Assembly: GCA_946611595.1 (NCBI GenBank)
Contig: CAMODY010000033.1
Coordinates: forward strand, 1-13,602
Reading direction: 5' to 3'
DNA length: 13,602 nucleotides
Source: an uncultured Clostridia bacterium
Lineage (GTDB): Bacteria > Bacillota > Clostridia > Lachnospirales > Lachnospiraceae
Numbering within the stretch: the stretch's first letter is position 1; each line of letters opens with the position of its first letter. The translations under genes were made by a program, and so were the position numbers. The notes under the pieces were generated by a model. It ran no database searches. It was not told the origin of the DNA and worked only from the letters and a program-made list of their open reading frames with translations. Positions 6,259 to 12,786 of the stretch are shown in pieces.

Positions 6259-7635
6259 TTAGAATAGACCCTTCATGCCTTTCATGCCCTTCATACCGCC
6301 GAGCATTCCGCCAAGGCCTTTGCCTCGTTTTCCTCCCATGAGTCCGTTGATACCGCCCATCTGTTTCATCGCTTTTTTTGCTTGTTCAAACTGTTTTACA
6401 AGACGATTTACTTCTGCGATATCTACGCCTGCACCTTTTGCAATCCTGTTTTTCCGGGAAGGATTCAAAAGTTTCGGGTTTCGGCGCTCTTTTTTGGTCA
6501 TGGAATTGATGATCGCTTCCACACGCATCAGCTTGCTGTCATCTAAGACTAAGCCATTCATGTTAACGCCCGGCATCATTTTAAGGATCTCACCGAGTCC
6601 GCCCATCTTTCGCATCTGCTGCATGCTCATCAGATAGTCTTCAAAGTTGAGGTCGTTCTTTTTCATGCGGGCAGCCATATCCATGGCCTGCTCTTCATCA
6701 ATCGACTGCTCAGCCTTTTCGATCAGAGAAAGGACATCACCCATGCCGAGGATTCTTCCGGCCATACGATCCGGATAGAACTGTTCGAGGTCTGAAAGTT
6801 TCTCTCCCATACCTGCAAAGAGGATTGGAACGCCTGTAACGGAACGAACGGAAAGTGCCGCACCACCTCTTGAGTCACCATCGAGTTTGGTAAGGATCAC
6901 ACCATCAACACCAATACGTTCATTAAATCCCTTTGCAATATTTACAGCATCCTGACCAGTCATTGCATCGACCACGAGGATCGTCTGTGTGACATCGATC
7001 GTATTTTTGATGCTTTCAAGCTCTGCCATCATGTCCTCATCGATCTGCAGACGACCTGCGGTATCGACGATGATCACATTGTTATTGTTTGCCTTTGCAT
7101 GCTCCATTGCAGCTTTTGCAATGTCTGCTGCCTTTTTATCGGTTCCCTGCTCAAAGACCGGAACACCGACTTTTTCTGCATTGATCTTTAACTGATCAAC
7201 AGCTGCCGGACGATAGATGTCGCAGGCAACAAGGAGCGGGCGCTTGCCCTGTTCTTTTAACTTTCCGGCAAGTTTTGCTGCCGTAGTTGTTTTACCAGAA
7301 CCCTGAAGACCTGCCATCATGATGACCGTCTTTGCCATACCTGGAAGGAGCTTCAGCTCTGCCGGTTCTCCGCCCATTAGGGAGGTCAGCTCTTCGTTAA
7401 CGATCTTGATGACCATCTGGCCAGGCGTAAGGGACTTCATAACGTCTTCGCCAACCGCACGTTCCTTTACGGAAGCGATAAACTGTTTTACGACCTTGAA
7501 GTTAACATCGGCCTCTAAGAGAGCCATCTTAACTTCTTTCATCGCAAGGTCAACATCTGCTTCTGTAAGACGTCCTTTGCCTCTTAATTTTTTAAATACA
7601 TTCTGTAATTTATCTGATAAACTTTCGAATGCCAT
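6259..7635 (-). CDS. ffh: Signal recognition particle GTPase Ffh (SRP54)
   Basis: Ffh binds 4.5S/scRNA and signal sequences of nascent membrane and secreted proteins and docks with FtsY through its GTPase. The 458-residue protein has the N-terminal helical bundle (about 1-90), the G domain with P-loop GLQGSGKTT (109-117), DTAGR (191-195) and TKLDGDSRGGAA (249-260), then the Met-rich M domain (about 320-435) that holds the signal sequence and RNA, including SMQQMRKMGGLG, NPSRKNRIAKGAG and FEQAKKAMKQM. The tail is a Gly/Met/Lys repeat, MLGGMKGMKGMKGLF. Start at ATG 7635 fits the family N-terminus; AAAGG lies about 11 nt upstream. It follows ylxM by 19 bp, the standard Firmicute pairing, but ftsY is not adjacent. 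Confidence 0.99.
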   Translation of the reverse strand: MAFESLSDKLQNVFKKLRGKGRLTEADVDLAMKEVKMALLEADVNFKVVKQFIASVKERAVGEDVMKSLTPGQMVIKIVNEELTSLMGGEPAELKLLPGMAKTVIMMAGLQGSGKTTTAAKLAGKLKEQGKRPLLVACDIYRPAAVDQLKINAEKVGVPVFEQGTDKKAADIAKAAMEHAKANNNNVIIVDTAGRLQIDEDMMAELESIKNTIDVTQTILVVDAMTGQDAVNIAKGFNERIGVDGVILTKLDGDSRGGAALSVRSVTGVPILFAGMGEKLSDLEQFYPDRMAGRILGMGDVLSLIEKAEQSIDEEQAMDMAARMKKNDLNFEDYLMSMQQMRKMGGLGEILKMMPGVNMNGLVLDDSKLMRVEAIINSMTKKERRNPKLLNPSRKNRIAKGAGVDIAEVNRLVKQFEQAKKAMKQMGGINGLMGGKRGKGLGGMLGGMKGMKGMKGLF

Positions 7636-7654
7636 TTAGCGTTTTGCCTTTCTC

Positions 7655-7969
7655 TTACAAAATATCCAGGATCTCTTCCGCGATCGTTTTTGCCTGTTTC
7701 AAGCTGTCGCTTCCCTGAATCTTCTGCACCTCATTTTTGATATGAAGGAATTTCTCCACAAGATGCAGTTTATTCTCATAATCATTTAGCGTTTTTTCCA
7801 CCCGTTTGATCAGGTCATGTACGCCCTGACGACTGATACCGGAACTTTCCGCAAGCTCTGCCAGCGAAAGATTTTCCAGCACATAGCCTTCATAAATATC
7901 TTTTTGATGCTCTGTCAGCAGATCTCCGTAAAAATCATATAACAGAGACTGCTCTACGATTTTTTCCAT
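7655..7969 (-). CDS. ylxM: YlxM/p13 family helix-turn-helix protein
   Basis: YlxM (UPF0122, p13) is a small protein encoded next to ffh in many Firmicutes; in Streptococcus mutans it modulates SRP assembly and GTPase activity. The 104-residue protein begins MEKIVEQSLLYDFYGDLLT, with the family's DFY motif, then an HTH of the sigma-70 region 4 type at about 33-60 (LSLAELAESSGISRQGVHDL), then a helical tail. There is no SD before the ATG at 7969. The predicted -10 ends only 9 nt upstream, so the message may be nearly leaderless. It heads the ylxM-ffh-rpsP-khpA-rimM-trmD run. Alternative starts further in would lose the conserved N-terminal motif. Confidence 0.94.
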   Translation of the reverse strand: MEKIVEQSLLYDFYGDLLTEHQKDIYEGYVLENLSLAELAESSGISRQGVHDLIKRVEKTLNDYENKLHLVEKFLHIKNEVQKIQGSDSLKQAKTIAEEILDIL

Positions 7970-7978
7970 AGCTTTGCC

Positions 7979-8007
7979 ATATTACACTACCCATTTATCA
8001 ATGTCAA
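7979..8007 (-). promoter_or_regulatory. Promoter of ylxM-ffh operon
   Basis: On the minus strand: TTGACA (8007-8002), a 17-bp spacer, TAATAT (7984-7979). The same hexamers and spacing occur in the hrcA promoter. Predicted start is near 7973-7972, giving a 5' UTR of about 3-4 nt before the ylxM ATG. Confidence 0.75.
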
Positions 8008-8025
8008 GTATTTTTACTTGACATT
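8000..8025. repeat. 11-bp perfect inverted repeat over the ylxM -35
   Basis: AATGTCAAGTA (8000-8010), TTTT loop, TACTTGACATT (8015-8025). Each arm contains TTGACA; the minus-strand copy is the ylxM -35. The plus-strand copy has no -10 at proper distance. It is likely an operator for a dimeric regulator or a shared cis-element in this divergent region; I cannot name the regulator. Confidence 0.6.
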
Positions 8026-8094
8026 ATCATGTATTTTGCGACAAAAATTCTGTTTCCGGATTCAGATTGGCTCTACTTGAGAATCAGACCGATT

Positions 8095-8100
8095 TATAAT
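8095..8100 (+). promoter_or_regulatory. Probable -10 of the hydrolase lipoprotein promoter
   Basis: A perfect TATAAT lies 47 bp before the ATG at 8148. No good -35 is found at 16-18 bp (TCTACT at 17); TTGAGA at 8077-8082 is too close. The promoter may be weak or activator-dependent. Confidence 0.5.
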
Positions 8101-8147
8101 AGAATAATCCCAAATTAATTGGACTTAGTTTGAAAACAGGTGAGATT

Positions 8148-9866
8148 ATGAAAACAATTGTTAAATTCCTTCCGGCAATCATCTCAGTGGTCTTAATTGC
8201 CGTAATCTGTATCGTTTTAAGCGTAGGACTGACATCCTGCGGTGGAAACAAGCCGAAAGAAGCAGCTGTTGCAAAATATGCAGCCTCTGACACGACCGAA
8301 GTTGCTGTTTACGAACTTACGGAAAACGAAGAGACAAAAGAACTGACTGCCACACAGGCCTATACGATTCCACGTGGTTCATTAGTGAACGTATACCCTA
8401 CACCTGAAACAGTCGGGGAAGTAAACTATCTCCGTCTTGAAGAGGAAGCGCCTTCTGTGGAAAGCGACGAAGAGCCTCCGATCCATTATCTTTTAGAATC
8501 CGATCTTGTTGATGATCAGGGAGCTTGCGTGCGCGAAACTTCACGCTTTGTCAGAACCTCTGTGACCGTATACGAAAATCCGGACACTCCTGATATTGCC
8601 TCCTTCTTTAAGAAAGGAACCGCTCTTGAAGTCACCGGCTTTGATAAAGTGAATGACGACGGTACCGTAGAAATGTACAAAGTAAAATCCGGCGAAACAG
8701 AAGGTTACGTATTTGGTAAATATCTGGCTGCTACACAGGAAGAGGCCGATGCCGTAAACACTGAATACTATGATCTTAATAAAGATAAGATCTATGAAAC
8801 TGAGCTCTACTGCGGCGCTCCGTCTTCAATGGACTACTTCCCGTATGACAAGAGCTTTGATACGGATAAAGAGATTCCGCAGGAAGCAAGAACCCTGTAT
8901 ATGAACGCTGGAACGATCGACTACATCGACAACTATATTGAATGCGCGAAAGAGATCGGATGTAACGCCTTTGTTATCGATATTAAAGATGGCGGTCTTG
9001 CCTACCATGCAGATGTTGCAAAAGAATACAGCCCGACGTCATTCGATAAGTCCCTGCATGATATCGCAGACTATAAGGCGTGTGTCGACAAAGTAAAAGC
9101 TGCAGGTATCTGGACAATTGGTCGTATCGTTGTATTTAATGATGAGCAGTTTGCTGCTGATAATCCGAATGAGTGTATTTATAACAATGGCGTTAATCAG
9201 GAATGGCCTTCTGCATACTCCCGTCTTGCATGGGAATACAATGTGAAGCTTGCAGTTTCCGCAGTTGAAGAAATGGGCTTTGACGAGATCCAATTTGACT
9301 ATGTAAGATTCCCGGAAAACACCTTCTTCATGTCCAGAGACGGCAGTGCGGATTTCAAGAATACCTACAACGAAGAGAAAGCGGAAGCAATCCAGAATTT
9401 CTGCTTCTATGCAGCAGATCAGATCCATAAAGCCGGCGCATACTTCTCAGTCGACGTATTCGGCGAATGCTCAAACGGATATGTAACCGCATATGGCCAA
9501 TACTGGCCGGCAATCTCCCTTGTTGTTGATGCGATCAGTTCCATGCCTTATGTAGATCACTTTGGACGTGATGTTGACACATGGTCAGATTACTACACTA
9601 CCGTTTATAACTGGGCGACCAAAGCTGCAGAAGCACAGACCATCACACCGAATCCGGCGATCGCAAGAACCTGGCTTACCTGTTATGATGTTCCATATTG
9701 GGATCCGGTGATTTCAGCAAACTCTGCTTTCCTCGGCGGACAGGTACAGGCGCTTTGGGATGCCGGAATCGGACAGGGCGGTTTCATCACCTGGAATGCT
9801 GCATCTAACGTAAATATTTACTACAACGTAGGAGAGGCATTTAAACGCGACTATACGGCTAAGTAA
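8148..9866 (+). CDS. Lipoprotein with SH3-like segment and DUF4015 putative glycoside hydrolase domain
   Basis: A predicted cell-surface lipoprotein of 572 residues. The N-terminus is a signal peptide (lysine, then a hydrophobic stretch at about 5-27) ending in the lipobox LTSC with Cys31 as lipid anchor. Residues about 132-194 resemble a bacterial SH3 domain (FVRTSVTVYENP to EGYVFGKYL). Residues about 246-564 match the DUF4015 family of putative glycosyl hydrolase TIM barrels: NAFVIDIKDGGL (273-284), WTIGRIVVFNDEQ (322-334), the hallmark GFDEIQFDYVRFP (377-389) and DVFGE (436-440). Acidic residues in DEIQFD are likely catalytic, but substrate is unknown; a cell-wall or exopolysaccharide glycan is plausible. 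I chose ATG 8148 because AGGTGAG precedes it; a TTG at 8130 would add six residues ahead of that site. It is divergent from ylxM and convergent with the kinase. Confidence 0.92.
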   Translation: MKTIVKFLPAIISVVLIAVICIVLSVGLTSCGGNKPKEAAVAKYAASDTTEVAVYELTENEETKELTATQAYTIPRGSLVNVYPTPETVGEVNYLRLEEEAPSVESDEEPPIHYLLESDLVDDQGACVRETSRFVRTSVTVYENPDTPDIASFFKKGTALEVTGFDKVNDDGTVEMYKVKSGETEGYVFGKYLAATQEEADAVNTEYYDLNKDKIYETELYCGAPSSMDYFPYDKSFDTDKEIPQEARTLYMNAGTIDYIDNYIECAKEIGCNAFVIDIKDGGLAYHADVAKEYSPTSFDKSLHDIADYKACVDKVKAAGIWTIGRIVVFNDEQFAADNPNECIYNNGVNQEWPSAYSRLAWEYNVKLAVSAVEEMGFDEIQFDYVRFPENTFFMSRDGSADFKNTYNEEKAEAIQNFCFYAADQIHKAGAYFSVDVFGECSNGYVTAYGQYWPAISLVVDAISSMPYVDHFGRDVDTWSDYYTTVYNWATKAAEAQTITPNPAIARTWLTCYDVPYWDPVISANSAFLGGQVQALWDAGIGQGGFITWNAASNVNIYYNVGEAFKRDYTAK

Positions 9867-10851
9867 GAAGCCAGTAAAGCAAAATAAACTCCAGGAGAAT
9901 TCCAGTAGAACAAGCACTAATAGTTAGGATTACAAGCAGGACCGACTTCAGGCCCTGCTTGTTTTTATATTTGGTCTCTGGCATTCGCTCTTCTCTTTTG
10001 TCCCTGCTGCTCTTTTGCGCCACATGAGGACCCGCAAAGATTATTTGCTTCTTAATATTTTTCAGCTCATAAGCCAACACCTCAGCGCTCTGAAAGCGTT
10101 TTAACGGTTCTTCCTCTGTGCATTTTAAAAGCAGACGCTGAAAATCCGGAGAAACTGCATTCCTTAATGTATTTCGATCTAATGCATTTTCTGATGAGAA
10201 GATGTGGTCTTCCGGCTCATCGCCTGTCAATAAATAATACATCACCATACCAAGCCCATATATATCTGAACGCGCATCACTCTGCGACATACACCCGCCA
10301 TACTGTTCCGGAGCCGCATATCCTTTTGTTCCAAAAAAATTGGTATCGCGGTCTTCCCACTTCACATATTCACGCGCAATGCCAAAGTCGATCAGTTTTA
10401 TACTTCCATCCGGCTGCAGCATGATATTATCGGGTTTGAGGTCACGATAGATCACAGGAGGCTTACGCCCGTGCAAAAAGATTAATATCTCGCAGAGTTT
10501 TATCCCAATCTCAATTACAGCGGCCTCATCAAAAGGACCGTTTCGTTTAACATAAGCGCTAAGCGTCTCTCCCGGGACATACTCTTCAACCAGCCAGATA
10601 TCAGTGCCCGGCTGCTTTCCTCCGCTTATATCCTCCAGGCATGAAAAAGAATCCAGATATTTTACAATGCCCGGATGCTTCAGTCTTGAAAGGAGTCTTG
10701 CCTCCTCTGCCCTCGTTTTCTTTACGATTACAAAGTCTCTTGTGAAACGGTCTTTCGCCGTATAAACGTCTCCCATGCCGCCTTTTTTCAATTGACGCAC
10801 GAGTTGATAGCGGCCTTCTAAAATACGGCCGTTATGAGGGATTTCTGTCAT
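9859..10851 (-). CDS. Membrane-anchored Hanks-type serine/threonine protein kinase
   Basis: The 330-residue protein is a complete eukaryotic-like kinase with a C-terminal membrane segment. Visible motifs: Gly-rich loop LKKGGMGDVY (21-30), VAIK-type lysine in FVIVKK (40-45), catalytic loop VIYRDLKPDNIML (133-145), DFG (155-157), activation segment with FFGTKGYAAPEQ (172-183), and SDIYGLG (195-201). A basic linker (about 268-300) leads to a hydrophobic stretch (about 301-330) that ends the protein, so nothing remains outside the membrane: no PASTA or other sensor domain. All catalytic residues are present. No SD precedes ATG 10851, and the upstream gene ends in a strong terminator only 25 nt before it, so the promoter is unclear. 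The last 8 bp overlap the hydrolase gene. Targets cannot be inferred. Confidence 0.93.
   Translation of the reverse strand: MTEIPHNGRILEGRYQLVRQLKKGGMGDVYTAKDRFTRDFVIVKKTRAEEARLLSRLKHPGIVKYLDSFSCLEDISGGKQPGTDIWLVEEYVPGETLSAYVKRNGPFDEAAVIEIGIKLCEILIFLHGRKPPVIYRDLKPDNIMLQPDGSIKLIDFGIAREYVKWEDRDTNFFGTKGYAAPEQYGGCMSQSDARSDIYGLGMVMYYLLTGDEPEDHIFSSENALDRNTLRNAVSPDFQRLLLKCTEEEPLKRFQSAEVLAYELKNIKKQIIFAGPHVAQKSSRDKREERMPETKYKNKQGLKSVLLVILTISACSTGILLEFILLYWLLT
9932..9966 (+). terminator. Intrinsic terminator of the hydrolase lipoprotein gene
   Basis: ACAAGCAGG (9932-9940) pairs with CCTGCTTGT (9954-9962) around a 13-nt loop and is followed by TTTTT. It serves plus-strand transcription. It lies wholly within the kinase coding region, specifying residues 297-307 on the opposite strand, where no U-tract follows. 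Confidence 0.85.
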
Positions 10852-10876
10852 ATTTTATTGTGAGTTACAGTGTAAG

Positions 10877-10915
10877 AAAAAAAGAGCGCTGCAGAAAAGA
10901 CATTTTCTGCAGCGC
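10877..10915 (-). terminator. Strong intrinsic terminator after the phosphoribosyltransferase gene
   Basis: On the minus strand a 13-bp perfect stem (10915-10903 with 10898-10886; arm GCGCTGCAGAAAA) with a 4-nt loop is followed by TCTTTTTTT. It begins 8 bp after the phosphoribosyltransferase stop and closes the mrp-to-phosphoribosyltransferase transcript. Confidence 0.93.
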
Positions 10916-10922
10916 AAGAATC

Positions 10923-11483
10923 TTAGTTCAGTGGATTTCCTTCCATATCAAAGAGCGGAAGTTTTTCCAGGAATATGATATCATCTCTGTCTGCTGCAGC
11001 ACCCTCAGCAAGGATGGCCATGCGTCCGACTACATTTCCACCGGCTTCGTTTACCAGTTTTTCAACTGCGGCTAAAGACTCACCGGTAGAAATAACATCG
11101 TCTAAGATCAGAATCCGTTTTCCCTTCATCTTCTTTGCATCAGCGCCGTCCATATACAGCTTCTGCGTAGCTTCTGTCGTAATAGACTTTACTTCAGTTG
11201 AGAAAACACCGTCCATATATAATTTCGGAGCTTTGCGGACTAAGAAATAGTCATTGCGTCCACTCTGCTTTGCCATCTCATGGATCAGAGGGATCGCCTT
11301 TGCTTCCGGAGCAACCATATAATCAAATTCAGGAGCTTTTTTAAGAAGTTCTGCCGCACATGCACAGGTCAGTTCCACGTCACCAAAGATGACAAAACCT
11401 GCAATTACAAGGGTATCGGATGCCTTACAAAGCGGGAGTTCTCTTTTGCAGCCTGCGATTGTCATTGGATATCTTGTTTTCAT
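10923..11483 (-). CDS. Purine-type phosphoribosyltransferase (adenine phosphoribosyltransferase-like)
   Basis: A 186-residue type I phosphoribosyltransferase, expected to join a purine base to PRPP in cytoplasmic salvage, or to act as a PRPP-sensing relative. The PRPP-binding motif is ILILDDVISTGES (124-136), with the acidic pair DD and the TG turn. The region MVAPEAKAIPLIHEMA (56-71) resembles the loop region of adenine phosphoribosyltransferases. The hexapeptide KLYMDG occurs twice (87-92 and 108-113), flanking STEVKSITTE, where APRT-like enzymes have their flexible loop. The C-terminal part DDIIFLEKLPLF is well formed. GGAGGAA lies 8 nt before the ATG. It follows the substrate-binding protein gene by 46 bp and ends in a strong terminator. 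Base specificity (adenine, xanthine or other) is not determined by what I can see. Confidence 0.88.
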   Translation of the reverse strand: MKTRYPMTIAGCKRELPLCKASDTLVIAGFVIFGDVELTCACAAELLKKAPEFDYMVAPEAKAIPLIHEMAKQSGRNDYFLVRKAPKLYMDGVFSTEVKSITTEATQKLYMDGADAKKMKGKRILILDDVISTGESLAAVEKLVNEAGGNVVGRMAILAEGAAADRDDIIFLEKLPLFDMEGNPLN

Positions 11484-11529
11484 GATTCAAATTCCTCCAG
11501 AAGTTATTTGTAGTCAATTATTAGCGGTT

Positions 11530-12780
11530 TTATTCTTCTTCAAATTCCACGTCTTTCAACTGAGCATGGGAGACCAGTTCCTTTTCCCAGGAAAGAGTTG
11601 CCGTGTTGAACGTCCACTTCAGAACGGAGCACGGAAGAACGCAGGTATTGGTCTGATCAAAATCAACAAGACCTAAAATGGTATCAACGTTCAGACTTTC
11701 TGCTGCAGAGATCACATCTTCAACATCAAGTGCCATTGCAAGTTTTACCGCATCGATTGCAATCTCTACATTACCATGTTTATATCCTAAAAGCTCAGAA
11801 CTGGAAGAAAGAAAAGTATCCTCCCACCAAAGTCCTAAAACGCTTCCATCTTCATCTGTCAAAGAAGACTCAAACGGATACTTCTTATCCCAGGAAGTAA
11901 GTGTATAAAACTCTTTGCTGTCTACTCCATTAGCAACGTCGGCAATATCGTTTACAAATAAATGATTATTTACCAGAACACACATCTGTGGCGCAAAGCC
12001 CTTCATGTCTTCCGTTGCCCATAAAGCCGAGAACTGATCTGCCTCCATAAAGCAGATAACAGCCTGTGCTTTCGCAGAAGAAAGGTTTTTAACCGCAGCA
12101 CTGTAGTTCGGAGCTTCCGGGTCTAAAAATCCCGGATTAGCCACCTGCAGTCCATTTTCTGCAGCAAAGGCACTGAGTGCATCTGCAAAATCTTCTGCTT
12201 CTTCAGACTGAACCGCCATAAGACCGACAGTGGTAATTCCCTGCTCGTCAAAAACATCCTTTAAAGCCTCAAGGCGTGAAGTATTGTCATAAGAACAGTT
12301 AAAGCAGTAGTCATAGCTTCCACTTTCAAGCCATGCTCCATTTTCCGCGTTTACAGAGAAGAACGGAACCTGCTCATTTTCGCATACACCTGCGATCGCA
12401 ATGGCGGTATTAGCTCCACTTCCGGAGATTACAAGGTCAACATTCTCTTCTTCAATTAAATGCTCTGCTGCCTCTTTTGCCCCTTCTGCAGTAGACTTGG
12501 AATCTGCCACAATAAAGCGGATCTTCAGCTTTCTTTGCAGCGTATCGATATAGATTCCCTCGTTTGCATTGATCTCTGCAACTGCTGCTTCTTCTGTCTC
12601 AAGTGTTCCTTCTCCATAAGCGGCAAGTTCACCTGTCAGCGGGCAGACACAACCGATCGTAATAAAGTTTTTCTGAGTAGCATAGGTGCCGCTCTTTCCA
12701 CATCCGGATAGAACGGCCCCTGCAAGCATGGTCAGCATAACAACTGCCATGATCAATTTTTTGTTTAAATGTTTTTTCAT
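11530..12780 (-). CDS. Type I-fold substrate-binding lipoprotein (LivJ-like)
   Basis: A 416-residue predicted lipoprotein of the periplasmic-binding type I fold (leucine/isoleucine/valine-binding, Peripla_BP_6-like). A basic N-terminus (MKKHLNKK) and hydrophobic segment end in the lipobox LSGC with Cys27. The mature part starts FITIGCVCPLTGELAAYGEG (39-58), the standard first strand and ligand loop, then VDLVISGSGANTAIAIAG (114-131), VPFFSVNAENG (138-148) and the second lobe GITTVGLMAV (181-190), ending with a very acidic tail. No permease or ATPase genes are adjacent, so it is either an orphan receptor or serves a distant transporter. The ATG at 12780 lies 6 nt after the mrp stop with no clear SD, suggesting translational coupling. 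Ligand unknown. Confidence 0.88.
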   Translation of the reverse strand: MKKHLNKKLIMAVVMLTMLAGAVLSGCGKSGTYATQKNFITIGCVCPLTGELAAYGEGTLETEEAAVAEINANEGIYIDTLQRKLKIRFIVADSKSTAEGAKEAAEHLIEEENVDLVISGSGANTAIAIAGVCENEQVPFFSVNAENGAWLESGSYDYCFNCSYDNTSRLEALKDVFDEQGITTVGLMAVQSEEAEDFADALSAFAAENGLQVANPGFLDPEAPNYSAAVKNLSSAKAQAVICFMEADQFSALWATEDMKGFAPQMCVLVNNHLFVNDIADVANGVDSKEFYTLTSWDKKYPFESSLTDEDGSVLGLWWEDTFLSSSSELLGYKHGNVEIAIDAVKLAMALDVEDVISAAESLNVDTILGLVDFDQTNTCVLPCSVLKWTFNTATLSWEKELVSHAQLKDVEFEEE

Positions 12781-12786
12781 ATAAAA

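Noticed and set aside
8018..8048. Plus-strand promoter from the TTGACA at 8018
   Set aside because: No -10-like hexamer at 15-19 bp; the motif is explained as an arm of the inverted repeat.
8130..8147. TTG start at 8130 for the hydrolase lipoprotein
   Set aside because: The AGGTGAG ribosome binding site lies downstream of it, directly before ATG 8148, and the signal peptide begins naturally at that ATG.
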